From Avena insularis (Eukaryota; Streptophyta; Magnoliopsida; Poales; Poaceae): 64,000 nucleotides of DNA. The notes under the pieces were generated by a model, which was not told the origin of the DNA, made no database searches, and saw only the letters and a list, made by a program, of their open reading frames with translations. This document shows positions 21,841 through 32,279 of this stretch, piece after piece; the stretch's first letter is position 1, and the number at the start of each line of letters is the position of its first letter. The stretch is from the NCBI GenBank assembly GCA_023614405.1, contig CM042688.1, positions 72,464,253 to 72,528,252 of the forward strand, given 5' to 3'. The position numbers and the translations under genes are program-made.

Positions 21841-22369
21841 TGAATAGGACTAAGGATATGGTTCTTTCTTATGGAGGTGATGAACAGCTTGTTGTAAATG
21901 GTTACACCGATGTTAGTTGGAACACCGATCCGGATGACTCAAGTCACACCGATACGTATTTATTTTGAATGGTGCAGCAATAAGCTGGAGGAGTGCCAAG
22001 CAGAGCGTTGTGGCGAAATCTTCAACTGAATCGGAATACATAGCTGCTTCGGAGGCTGCACAAGAAGGCATATGGATGAAGGAGTTCATTACTGAACTTG
22101 GCGTGGTTCCCAGTGCGTTAGACCTGATGGCCATCTATTGTGACAACACAGGTGCCATAGCTAATGCACAGGAGCCAAGGTCACATAGCAAGCTGAAGCA
22201 CATCAAGCTACGTTTTCATGCTATTCGCGAGTATGTCCAAGATGGTGACATAAAGATTTGCAAAGTACACACTGATCTGAATGTAGCAGATCCGTTGACT
22301 AAACCTCTCCCTAGAGCAAAGCATGACCAACACCAAAACGCCATGGGTGTTCGGTATATTACCATGTAA
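21841..22369 (+). pseudogene. Copia-1 RNase H
   Basis: The open frame 21965-22369 starts after a frame break and shows ISWRSAKQSVVAKSSTESEY, IYCDNTGAIANAQEP, SKLKHIKLRFHAIREYV and DPLTKPLPR, the standard C-terminal end of Copia pol. The stop at 22367-22369 is close to the normal end. The upstream part (21841-21960), with GYTDVSWNTDPD-like wording, is in another frame. Confidence 0.85.
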
Positions 22370-22390
22370 TCTAGATTATTGACTCTAGTG

Positions 22391-22402
22391 CAAGTGGGAG
22401 AC
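22391..22402 (+). promoter_or_regulatory. Polypurine tract of Copia-1
   Basis: CAAGTGGGAGAC directly precedes the 3' LTR and is identical to the tract before the LTRs at 1963 and 47220. Confidence 0.85.
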
Positions 22403-24095
22403 TGTTGGAGATATGCCCAAGAGGCAATAATAAAAGTGGTTATTATTATATCTTTGTGTTTATGATGAAAGTTTACATCCCATGCTATAATCGTATTATT
22501 AGGAAACACTAATACTTGTGTGTTTTGTAAACATAAAAGAGTCCCTATTAAGCCTCTTGTTGAACTAGCTTGTTGATTGATTGATGATCATGGTTTCCTG
22601 ATCATAGACATTGGATGTGATTAATAACAAGGTTATATCATTAGGAGAATGATGTGATGGACACACACCCAAAGTAAGCGTAGCATAAGATCAAGTCATT
22701 AAGTTTGTATTGCTGTAATCTTTGAAATACATAGTAACCTAATCCTTCGACCATGAGGTTATGTTAATCACCATCACCGGATGGGTACTTTGATGACATC
22801 AAACGCTTAACCGTGGCGGGCGGTTATAAAGGTGTCATTGGGTATTCTAAAAGTATGTGTTGAAGCGCATATACCAAGATTGGGATTTGTCCATCCATAT
22901 GACGGATAGATATACTCTGGGCCCTCTCGGTGGAATGTCATCTAGACAGCTTGCAAGCGTGTGACTAGGTCACAAGGGATGACATAACATGGAACGAGTA
23001 AAGAGTACTTATCAGTAACGAGGAAGAACTAGGTATGAAGATACTGACGATCAAACCTCGGATAAGTAGAATATCGCGAGACAAAGGGAATTGGTTTCGT
23101 ATGTTAATTGGTTCAATCGATCACGAAGTAATCGTTGAGTATGTGGGAGCTGTTATGGATCTCCAGATCCCGCTGATGGTTATTGATGGGAGAGGTGTCT
23201 TCATCATGTCTGCATATTCACGAACCGTAGGGTGACACACTTAAGGTTTGAAGTTGTTTGAAGTAGATATGGAATTTGCGTTGGATACCGAATGTTGTTC
23301 GGAGTCTCGGAATGGATCCGGGACATCACGAGGAGATCCGGAATGGTCCGGAGAATAAGATTCATATATTGGGAATCATTTTCTAAGTTAGGAAATGTTC
23401 CGGAGTGTTTGTATGGAGATTCTAGAAGGTTTCGGAATGTTCTGGAAGGTTCTAGAAGATTTCTTGGAGTTTGCTTGAAAACCAAGAAAGGGATCAAAGA
23501 AACCAATTGGGGCAAGACACGGATTCATGGGGGAGGAGGATTCCTCCCCCCAACCCGCCGGCCCAAGGAGGAGGGAGTCCTACTAGGACTCCCCCTCCCC
23601 AGGCGCGCCTTCCTCCTTTAAATAGAAGGGAGGGGGCGCCCCCTCTTGCACTTTGTCTCATAACTCCCAATCTCAGCCGCCTCTCTCCTCCACGATTCTT
23701 CTGCACAGGCATAGGCGAAGCCCTGCAGAATTCTCATCTCCACCACCACCACCACGTCAGGTCTTGCTGGGATTCCGTGGAGAAGATCTACTACCTTCGT
23801 TGCTCATTGGAACGGGAGAGGAAGGTCTGCTTCGACTCAAGACGTGTGACCGTCATGAAGCGCTGCGGAACGCCGGCCTAAGGATCGTCCACACGATCTT
23901 GAGATCGGCAAGTGATAGACTACATCATCCACGAGATCTAATCTCGTTAACGCTTTCGGTTCTACGAGGGTTAGTACCGATCTATCTCGTTGCTCATGTC
24001 TAGTAGATTAGATCTTGGCTTTTATCTAGATTAGATCTGGGTTTTGTTCGTTCTTGCGGTAGAAATTTTTTGTTTTCCATGCTACGAACCCATCA
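22403..24095 (+). repeat. 3' LTR of Copia-1
   Basis: TGTTGGAGATATGCCC to GAACCCATCA, 1693 bp, about 29 bp longer than the 5' copy. It is followed at once by the target duplication CTTTC. Confidence 0.9.
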
Positions 24096-24192
24096 CTTTC
24101 TAACATTTGATCGATAAAAGGAAGTGGGTAATGATCTTTCTTAGTAACTTTGTTAACTTTCCTGAAATCAATGCACATTCTATAGCCTACTA

Positions 24193-26400
24193 TTATTCTT
24201 TGGGGAATAAGCTCATCATTATCATTAGGAACAACGGTAATTCCTCCTTTTTAGGAACACAATGAACAAGACTAACCCATTCACTATCAGCAATAGGGTA
24301 AATGATACCAGCATCAAGGAGTTTCAATACCTCATTTCTTACCACTTCTTTCATCTTAGGATTCATACGTCGTTGGTGCTCTACTACTGGCTTTGCATCT
24401 GGTTCTATATTGATAGCATGCTGACATATAGTAGGAGAAATCCCTTTTAAATCATCCAAAGTATAGCCCATAGCCCCTCGGTGTTTCTTCAAAACCTCCA
24501 ATAACCTTTCTTCTTCCTTCCCTGAAAGTTTAGAGCTAATAATAACAGGATATATCTTATTGTCATCAATGTAAGCATATTTAAGATCATCAGGGAGAGG
24601 TTTTAGATCGAAGACCGGATCCTTTTTAGGTGGCATTGTGGTACCCAAGTCTTCTACATGCAAGTTGTGCTTAAGCATCTTAGGTTGACGATGGAGAATC
24701 TCGTCAATCTCATTTCTTTCTTCCATGAAGATCTCACTTTCATGGTCTTCCATAAATTGCTGCAAAGCATTGTTAGGAGCAAGAGAAATAGAAGCAAGTT
24801 GTTCAACTCTAAAATAATCATTATGGGTTTCATTTTCACAAGGTTCTTTAGTAAATTTCGAAAAATTAAACTCATAAGATTCCCCATCAAACTTAGTCAA
24901 GATTTTCTCCCTTTTGCAATCTATAATAGCTCCACAAGTACTCAAGAAAGGTCTACCAAAAATGATGGGATAAGTTTTACTAGCAGTTGAACCAAGTACC
25001 AGAAAATCAGCAGGATATTTAATCTTACCACAAAGAACTTCTACATCCCGCACAATACCGATTAGAGAGATGGTCTCTCTATTAGCAAGGTGAATAACCA
25101 CATCAATCTCTTCCAATTCGCAGGGACTGATTTCATGCATAATTTCTCTATAAAGCTCATAAGGAATAGCACTTGAACTTGCACCAATATCACATAAACC
25201 ATAATAGCAATGATCACCAATTCTAACAGAAAGCACAGGGACACTAGCCTTTTTAGCTTTATTAGGATGTGAGAAAATATTAGAAGCATCCTCACAAAAG
25301 ACTATGTGTCCATCTTCTATACTTTTAGTGACAAGGTCTTTCACAATTGCTACAACAGGTTCAATGTTTATTTGTTCATCAGGTTTTATAGTTCTCTTTG
25401 CACTTTTAGTGATTACACTAGTTATCATAGGATGATCCTTTACCTTATCCGGGCAGGGTATTTTCTCAATATAAGGTTTAGGTAAGATGTGATCAATAGT
25501 GTAAAACTCAGTACTCCCAACAGGAACACAGTCAACAATATCTTTATAAGGAGCATGGTACTTTCTCCATCTCTTTTTTGGGATTTCAATATAAGAAGCA
25601 AAAGCCTTAAAACAATTTGTAATAACTTGTAAATCAAGTCCATAAGCATTACTAATATTTTGTAAGTCATCAGTTCCCATAAAAGATTCAATGCATTCAT
25701 AATCATAATTTATACCTGACTTTCTTCCTTTGTCATTCTCCCATGCTTCAACATTGTCTTGAATACGGTCCAGAAGATCCCATTTAGCTTCTTCTTCCAT
25801 GCGAGTGAATGATCCAGCACAAGAAGCATCTAATAAATCCTTATCATGAAGAGAAAGCCTTGCATAAAAGTTATTGATAATAATATTGTTGGGGAGCTCA
25901 TGAATGGGACATTTGAGCATTAGTAACTTCAATCTCCCCCAAGCTTGAGTTGTACTCTCTCCATCAAGAGGCCAAAAGTTATATATTTGATTCTGATCTT
26001 TATGAATCTCACTAGGAGGATAAAACTTTGAATAAAAGAGAGGCACTATTTCCTCCCATTCCAGAGCTTGACTATTCTTCAGCAGCTTATACCATTCCTC
26101 AGCTCTTCCTTTCAGTGATAATGAGAATAACTTCTTCTTAACTTGATCTGTAGTAATACCTGCACACTTGAACAACCCGCATAATTCATGTATAAAGAGA
26201 AAATGATCACCGGGATGGGTAGTTCCATCCCCAACATAGTAGTTATCCATAACACGATCAATAATTCTTGTAGGTATTTTAAAAGTATCATTCTCAGCAG
26301 GTGGTGGTTCATCTACTACCTTAGCAGCGGTAGTAGCATTACGAAATAAGAAACTCAGCGAATTATCCATATTGAAAATAAAGCAACTATGTATAAACAA
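24193..26400 (-). CDS. Gypsy family B gag-protease-RT N-terminal polyprotein (735 codons open)
   Basis: A long open frame. The likely gag start is the MDNSLSF Met (about residue 11). The gag capsid core (residues about 65-215) includes LFSLSLKGRAEEWYKLL and FYPPSEIHKDQNQIYNFW. There is no CCHC knuckle, as in Athila. The aspartic protease is at about residues 395-500: YGLCDIGASSSAIPYELY carries the D-x-G-A active site (DIGA codons 25180-25191, Ile in place of the usual Leu/Thr) and ends in YPIIFGRPFL. The RT N-terminus includes LDDLKGISPTICQH and EVLKLLDAGIIYPI. The frame is lost at about 24250, where one base seems to be missing in an A-run. RT remnants continue to 24101, where Copia-1 is inserted. 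Confidence 0.88.
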   Translation of the reverse strand: MFIHSCFIFNMDNSLSFLFRNATTAAKVVDEPPPAENDTFKIPTRIIDRVMDNYYVGDGTTHPGDHFLFIHELCGLFKCAGITTDQVKKKLFSLSLKGRAEEWYKLLKNSQALEWEEIVPLFYSKFYPPSEIHKDQNQIYNFWPLDGESTTQAWGRLKLLMLKCPIHELPNNIIINNFYARLSLHDKDLLDASCAGSFTRMEEEAKWDLLDRIQDNVEAWENDKGRKSGINYDYECIESFMGTDDLQNISNAYGLDLQVITNCFKAFASYIEIPKKRWRKYHAPYKDIVDCVPVGSTEFYTIDHILPKPYIEKIPCPDKVKDHPMITSVITKSAKRTIKPDEQINIEPVVAIVKDLVTKSIEDGHIVFCEDASNIFSHPNKAKKASVPVLSVRIGDHCYYGLCDIGASSSAIPYELYREIMHEISPCELEEIDVVIHLANRETISLIGIVRDVEVLCGKIKYPADFLVLGSTASKTYPIIFGRPFLSTCGAIIDCKREKILTKFDGESYEFNFSKFTKEPCENETHNDYFRVEQLASISLAPNNALQQFMEDHESEIFMEERNEIDEILHRQPKMLKHNLHVEDLGTTMPPKKDPVFDLKPLPDDLKYAYIDDNKIYPVIISSKLSGKEEERLLEVLKKHRGAMGYTLDDLKGISPTICQHAINIEPDAKPVVEHQRRMNPKMKEVVRNEVLKLLDAGIIYPIADSEWVSLVHCVPKKEELPLFLMIMMSLFPKE
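25934..25946 (-). promoter_or_regulatory. Polypurine-tract word inside gag
   Basis: Minus-strand AAGCTTGGGGGAG, part of the codons for QAWGR in gag, repeats the word used as 3' polypurine tract at 9031-9044. Whether it acts as an extra plus-strand primer is not shown by sequence alone. Confidence 0.35.
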
Positions 26401-26474
26401 TACTCACAGAGAAGTTTCCTCTACCGTTCCACTCTCCAATAGCGCTTCACTCTAAGAACGGCAGAAAATAGTCT
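26401..26474 (-). other. Leader and degraded primer site of Gypsy family B
   Basis: Only about 75 bp separate the 5' LTR from the long ORF. On the minus strand the LTR is followed by AGACTATTTTCTGCCGTT. This resembles the 'TTTTCTGGCGCCGTTG' primer region of many Gypsy elements with internal bases lost, so the primer site appears damaged. Confidence 0.45.
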
Positions 26475-27966
26475 TCATGACCCACAAGTATAGGGGTGTA
26501 TCGCAGTATTTTCGATAAGTAAGAGTGTCGAACCCAACGAGGAGCAGAAGGTGCTGGCTAGTGGTATGGATCAGGAATTCTCTACAAATACTTAGCAAAC
26601 GGAATTTAAGGGTTTTTTGATAATGCAAGTAAATAAAGTATGAGTAAATAAAAGACAATAAGAATAGATGCAGCAAGTGGCCCAATCCTTTATTCAGCAA
26701 AGGACAAGCCGGTTGTATTACTTAAGATGACCAAACGTTCTCGAGGACACATGGGAATATCATCAAGTGCTTTCGCTTCATATAGTTGATTAATCTTCTT
26801 TAGTTTGCTAAGTGTTGTGTGGGTGAACCTGTGCTAATGTATCGACCTTCCTAGGACTAATACATACTTGTGATTATACCCCTTGCAAACATCCGGAAGT
26901 ACAAGAAAGTAATTAAGGTAGAAACCTAACCATGGCTTTAAACTCTAAGACCCTGATGTCCCTTGTGCAATGGTTTCCTAACGGGGGTTCAGGTTTCTGT
27001 CACTCTAGCAACCCCTACAATTAGTAGCCAAATACATAATGCATTCCCCTAGGCCCATATAGGTGAAGTGTCATGTAGTCGACGTTCACATGACACCACT
27101 AGAAGAAGTACACCACAACTTAAATATCAAACTATTGAATCTTTCTCAACACAACTCCACTACTAACAACATGACTTCTCCCATGTCCTCAAGAACAAAA
27201 CGAACTACTCACAATACATCATATGGATCATGATCAGAGATGGAATAATGATGTATAACAATCTGAACATAAACAATAATTCAACGGTTCACTCAATAGC
27301 ATCAACTACAAAGAGTAATCAACACCGGGAAGTTTCCTCTAAAAACTATGCAAGATTCAACCCAATTGTTACAGCAAATCTGGAGATGGTGATGAGGGTG
27401 CTGATGGTGATGATGATCCCGATTAAGTCCAGCTTGATGGTGGTGTTGATGGTGACGATCTCCCCTCTCTGGGAAGGAATTCCCTTGACAGAATTCTGTC
27501 TGCCGGAGAGATCTTTCTCTCTCGCTGTTTTCCACCCCGCAGAGGTGGCGAAATATTTCTGTGGTCGCTCCCCAGGTATTAGGGTTCCGTGGAGATAATA
27601 TACGCCAGAGGGGAGAGGTGGAGGTAGACCAGGGCGGCCACACCACCTGGTGGCGCGGCCTAGGGTGGCCCACGCCAGGGGGTGGTGTGGGCCCCTGTGG
27701 CCCATCTCCACTCCTCCTTCTGGCAGTCTTCGTCCTCTGGAAAAAATAGGATTTTCCATATATTTTCCCGGATTTTCTGATCTTCGCGAATTTTGCCTCC
27801 AAATAACACCTTTTCCATCAGAATCTTGACTGCAGCGGTCCATGCTCCAAAAGTCATCAACCATGCAAAAATAGATGAAATAACATAAGTAGCATCTCTT
27901 AATATGAAATATATCAATGAATAAGTAAATTATGATATAGAATAGTGATGCAAAATGGACGTATCA
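26475..27966 (-). repeat. 5' LTR of Gypsy family B element
   Basis: On the minus strand it starts TGATACGTCC (27966) and ends GGGTCATGA, where the other copies end GGGTCATCA, so the terminal CA is altered (boundary within 1-2 bp). It matches 7534-9029 over its length. Frames at 27302-27917 are LTR leader sequence. Confidence 0.85.
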
Positions 27967-28869
27967 ATTACCACTTCATACCGCTGTAACAATTGGGTTG
28001 AATCTTGCATAGTTCTTAGGTAAAACTTTCCCGGTGTCGATTACTTGTTATAGTTGATGCTATTGAGTGGAACCGTTGAATTATTGTTATGTTCAGATTG
28101 TTGCTTGTCATTATATCATCTCTAATCTTGATCCATATGATATCTTGTGAGTAGTTCGTTTAGTTCTTGAGGACATGGGAGAAGTCATGTTGTTAGTAGT
28201 GGAATTGTGTTGAGAAAGATTCAATAGTTTGTTATTTAAGTTGTGGTGTTATTCTTCTAGTGGTGTCATGTGAACATCGACTACATGAGACTTCACCTTT
28301 ATGGGCCTAGAGGAATGCATTGTGTATTTGGCTAACAATCGTAGAGAAACCTAAACCCCCGTTAGGAAACCTTTGCACAAGGGATGTCAGGATCTTAGAG
28401 TTTAAAGCTGTGGTTAGGTTTCTATCTTAATTACTTTCTTGTACTTGCGGATGCTTGCAAGGGGTTTAATCACAAGTATGTATTAGTCCTAGGAAGGTCG
28501 GTACATTAGCACAGGTCCACCCACACAACACTTGTCAAACTAAAGAAGATTAATCAACTAAATGAAGCGAAAGCACTTGACGATATTCCCATGTGTCCTC
28601 GAGAACGTTTGGTCATCTTAAGTAATACAACCGGCTTGTCCTTTGCTAAAGAAAGGATTGGGCCACTTGCTGCATCTATTATTATTATCTTTTATTTACT
28701 CGCACTTTATTTATCTGCATTATCAAAAAACCCTAAAAATCCGTTTGCTAAGTATTTACAGAGAATTCCTGCTCCAAGCCACTCGTCAACACCTTATGCT
28801 CCTCGTTGGGTTCGACACTCTTACTTATCGAAAATACTGCGATACACCCCCTATACTTGTGGGTCATCA
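27967..28869 (+). repeat. Gypsy family B LTR, right piece of the split solo LTR
   Basis: The sequence resumes the LTR interrupted at 7533 and runs to GGGTCATCA at 28869, followed by TGAGG (28870-28874), an exact copy of the 5-mer before 6930. It runs opposite to the neighbouring 26475-27966 copy. The 28591-28885 frames are LTR sequence. Confidence 0.85.
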
Positions 28870-30239
28870 TGAGGGTGTGTCATAGGCCATGGGGTTGGCG
28901 TGCTCGCCATGCCTATGTGTTGACGATGTGCATCCGCTTGTCGACTGGTTGGTCATTGCCGGCGATAGTGTTGTACATCGATCACGACTCGTTGGAGGAG
29001 TTTGCGGGATTAGCGACCCACGGTTGGATCTAGCATTGCTCGGGCAGTGGGCGGTTATTGATGTTGGCGATTGTCCGCTCAAACGGGCGGTTGGAGGAAG
29101 CCGCCCTGCTGGCGATGGAGCAAGAGTACACTCTCCCTTGGGAGCCGCGGCCCGTGTTTTGTTGCTCGAGCGCCTTTGTGAGTAGGACCTGAGCATACCG
29201 GAGCTAGAGTGCGCCTTCACCCTTAGGGTTTAGGTTGGCGACCGCAGCTTGACCCGCGATGACATTGTCCATTAGGGTAGAGTATAGCGGGAGTCCGTTG
29301 GTTTCGTATTCCCGCACCGCGATGAGTATCTGTGGCTGCTCCGGTGCAGGCGAGTGGCAGGGTGGTGGTGGAGCTCCGTGTGTAGTCGACCCAGGAGGTG
29401 GGCGACTGCCTCCTAGCGGCGTGTTGCGGCAGAGTTCACGATCGGCCGCACGTGCGAGGACGTACTCCTCATCGAAGTTCAGGGCACAACCCTGGGCGTG
29501 GCTCAGTCTCTGCGTGACTCGGTGTTGGTGATACAATGATAGTTATTGCACAGTTTGCTGCTCGAGGCGAAACTTTTCGTGCTCAGTCTTCTCCTTGTCC
29601 CTGACCTCCATCAGGGCCAGGTGATGTTGCTCGATCTCCGCCACCATCGCAGTCAGCAGGAGGGGAGTGGTGAAGGGATCCACGGGTGGCGGGTCCTCGT
29701 TCGCCATGTAGATGGCGTCGTAGCGATGGGATCTGGCATAGATCTGGCAAGGAGACTCCGATCCTGAGTCAGAATCGAAGAGCGGGAGGATGGAGGAATC
29801 CTCGAAGTCGTCGGTGTTGGAGAATTGCGTGATTGAGTCGGCGTGTAAAGCAGGGGTGATGGAGCTGACAGACGATGCAGGTGTCATCGTGGATAGCCGC
29901 GTCGCTCCTGGCTGAGCCATTCCTGGCTGGGTCGCTCTCGGAGGCGAGGAGGGTGATGGATCGGATCTGGTCCTCCGAGAGTAGGTCGCGTGGGGGCGAC
30001 CTATTGGTGATGGCGAATCCCGCCAAATCTACCAGATCAATGGCGTCGGTGAAGTCGATGAAGAGGTTGATGGAGCCGATCGGCACCATGGCAGCGTGGG
30101 TGACCGGGCGCGAGGCCGGCACATAGCTGCTCGGCAGGATCTAGAAGAACCCATCGGTGGCGAAGGGTCGGTCGACTGCAGTATAGGGTCTCGCCGCAGA
30201 TCTAAGGCTTGACTGACCAAGCCCCACTGCGGGATCCAC
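28870..30239 (-). pseudogene. Gypsy family A gag, N-terminal part and leader
   Basis: Minus-strand frames 30122-29769, 29920-29543 and 29536-29204 join by frameshifts into one low-complexity gag N-terminus. Recognisable blocks are IDLVDLAGFAITNRSPPRDL, SILPLFDSDSGSESP, YDAIYMANEDPPPVDPF, an acidic/basic coiled region (MEVRDKEKTEHEKFRLEQQ) and a Pro-rich stretch before QILIAVREYETNGLPLYS. It continues to 28875, where the family B LTR split it; the capsid core follows at 6929-6230. Between 30123 and 30239 lies the leader after the LTR; I see no standard tRNA primer match. Not functional. Confidence 0.7.
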
Positions 30240-30712
30240 TGTCGTGGGAATGACCACGATAATCGCTACCAGGGGTAGCGATTGCGTTGATTGGGGAAGA
30301 GTGAGTTAGCCATCTACGGATCGAGATTCAGAGCACACAAGGCATTACCCAGGTTCAGCTCCCCCATAGGGTAAAGAGCCTACTTCCTGCTAGGATCTAT
30401 TGAATTGTATGAAGTTACAAGGGTGGCAAGCTCGGCAACGAGACAACGAGTCACTTGGATGGGGTATTTAATAGGAAGTAAGTGCCGAGAGCACCCTAGG
30501 GAGTTTTATATAGGGTCACCTAGTCGGTTATGGTTTCAGTGGACTTAACCTAATCTGATTGGGCCTATCTACGTTTATGGGCCTCCAGCTTCCAGTCGCT
30601 AGGCTTCTAAGTGACTTCCTTTCTAGTCGTCGTGCCAGCACGCCCACTCGTCTTGGTCTTGGGCCAGTCGAATCCACCTCCTGGACATACCTCGATTGGC
30701 ATATCCCCATCA
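30240..30712 (-). repeat. LTR of Gypsy family A, minus orientation (5' LTR of the gag fragment)
   Basis: On the plus strand it starts TGTCGTGGGAATGACCACG and ends TATCCCCATCA, so on the minus strand it is TGATGGGGATATG...CATTCCCACGACA (473 bp). It matches 5733-6229 in reverse orientation. Its position upstream of gag makes it the 5' LTR. The flank beyond it is CTTCT; no matching duplication was found. Confidence 0.7.
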
Positions 30713-31860
30713 CTTCTAGCGTTGGCAGAGGGCGTGTGGAGTCGTGTGTCCGGTAGATCTCTTGGGATCTTGTCTATTTTTTTTATTTGGTGTATTTTCA
30801 GGTCAATCTCTTCCGATCTACGGATATCATCGTTGGTGATGGTTGCTACTCTAGTGTGTTGGTCCTTGTGGGGCTTATCACGATGACTTATCCATGTCTA
30901 TTATAACAAGCTCTATTACGACAAGATTTGCCCAGCTCCATTGGTGGAGGTATGAGGACGGCGAAGCATCTTCGACTCGCGCTAGTATCTATAGGCTTCG
31001 CTAGGTGATCCATGGAACTATTTATAATCTTTACTATTAAATTTAAAGTTGCGAATGCCTGGTGTCACACTTCAAGATATTACTACAAAGTTGTGAATGC
31101 CTAGTGTCACACTTCAAGATATTACTACAAAAATGTCACTCTTTAACAAACTCCAAATCTCTCACGTACAAGTTCACATGCCTAAAAACAGGCCTCCTTA
31201 ACAAACTCCACGGCTCTCTCTCTCACGTGCACCTCCACCTGCCTAAAAACATGGCTCCTTATCCTCGCCTAAAACAAACACCCAACTCAACAACTTCAGA
31301 ATTTCCTTTCCAGTCGCACGGAGTTTCGATAACAACCGATACATAACAAACTTTATCTTAGCACTTGTTTCTCAAATCTGTTTGTGGTGCCATGTTGGCG
31401 CGATGTGGGTAACAAGGTCGACAGTCCCGTCCCCTTCATCGGCCATGCTGCAAGAAGTTAATCGAGACTCGATCACCACCGTGGACGTTGCCGCAGTCAC
31501 TCCTGTGGACGTTGTTAGTTAACAGCTGCAACTGTTGAACACTTTCAGACTTTGTAGTTTCCACTGTCAGTACAGACAGTTGGGTTTTGTTTTCAGTCAA
31601 AATAAACTGAGCTGCGACTCAGTATAGGATTCTGTTTCTAGAGATTGGATCGACGCCTTGGTTCATCGTGGGATGGCACGAGTCAAAAGGATCGTGGCGT
31701 CGTTGTAGGGAGGCGTGGTGGTGACGTTGGGATGGCAGCGTCGAGTGCCTGATCGCCCCTGGATTTTCGGTTTTCAGTTAGGCTGTAACGACTGAATAAA
31801 TAGAGAAAGAAGAAGGAGAAAAACTGTCCGTTTTACACAGCGCCAAACACTCTCGTCTCT
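30713..31860. other. Spacer with unassigned repeat pieces
   Basis: 30713-31020 resembles, from memory, a 3' untranslated tail of grass LINE-type elements (GTCGTGTGTCCGGTAGATC, then a T-run and GGTGTATTTTCAG), but I cannot confirm this. 31045-31128 is a tandem duplication. From 31513 a stretch starting TGTTAGTTAACAGCTG, with AATAAATAGAGAAAGAAG near 31795, could be a Copia LTR remnant; no partner was found. No gene is visible. Confidence 0.35.
31045..31128. repeat. 42-bp tandem duplication
   Basis: Two adjacent copies (31045-31086, 31087-31128), each running AAAGTTGYGAATGCCT to ATATTACTAC, differ by about two bases. Confidence 0.8.
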
Positions 31861-32279
31861 CTCAGATCATCTCCATTGTTGTTTGAGTTTAGCTTTGAGG
31901 CTGACAGACGTGCCTGTCCTAGAGGCCATGCACCCCTCGCGCTCTCCCTTGCCGTAGGTGCGTGGCAGGCGCCTGTCCTTGAGTGCCTCCCCCAGCGCCT
32001 CTAGGAGCGGACCAAGGGCGGCCAGGAACGCCTGATTCGCCATATTCACCGGCGTCCGTCACATCCCCGCCTCGCCAGCCTCCAAGGACGGATGCTCCTC
32101 GCAGCTGCAGGTTGCAAGCGGCCAGCCCACGCCCCTGCAGCTGATGCTCACGTCGTCATCATCTGCTAGTAGAAGCGCGTGCCGCGTGCTCCAATTTCTG
32201 GCGCCGCCCAGCCTGGTTGCAGCTTACACGCCTACGGCCTAACCGTCCACCCGGTTTCGACGCTTCTGCCACCGTTCGT

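Larger units (their letters stand above)
15541..24095 (+). mobile_element. Copia-1: Angela/BARE-like Copia element nested in Gypsy RT
   Basis: TG...CA LTRs at 15541-17204 and 22403-24095 enclose gag, protease, integrase, reverse transcriptase and RNase H in that order, which defines Ty1/Copia. The 5-mer CTTTC flanks it exactly (15536-15540 and 24096-24100). Removing it rejoins the Gypsy RT frame at the words for [10 protein letters not shown]. The start TGTTGGAGATATGCCC, the LTR length and the primer site resemble the Angela/BARE/WIS group of Triticeae. The coding region is broken by frameshifts and at least one stop. Confidence 0.92.
7534..27966 (-). mobile_element. Complete Gypsy element (family B, Athila-like), nested host of two other elements
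   Basis: On the minus strand the order is 5' LTR (26475-27966), primer site region, gag-protease-reverse transcriptase, RNase H, integrase, an extra ORF, a long 3' non-coding region, polypurine tract and 3' LTR (7534-9029). This order, with integrase after RNase H, defines Ty3/Gypsy. The absence of a gag zinc knuckle, the wording of the RT region and the extra ORF after integrase resemble the Athila lineage. Without the Copia insertion (15541-24095) and the TRIM (10133-11377) the element would be about 10.6 kb. Flanking 5-mers are ATTAA and ATTAC, a target duplication with one mismatch. It inserted into an LTR of its own family in opposite orientation. Confidence 0.85.

Noticed and set aside
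28591..28885. Hydrophobic frames of 80-93 codons resembling a membrane protein
   Set aside because: They read through the 3' part of the family B LTR (27967-28869); similar frames occur at 26452-26700 in the inner copy.
30713..31020. LINE 3' end belonging to the LINE at 32280-39895
   Set aside because: It lies upstream of that LINE in the same orientation, so it cannot be its tail; it may be from another copy, and the resemblance is from memory only.
31513..31860. Copia LTR starting TGTTAGTTAACAGCTG
   Set aside because: The start and a purine-rich TATA-like region look suggestive, but no matching second LTR, primer site or target duplication could be found.
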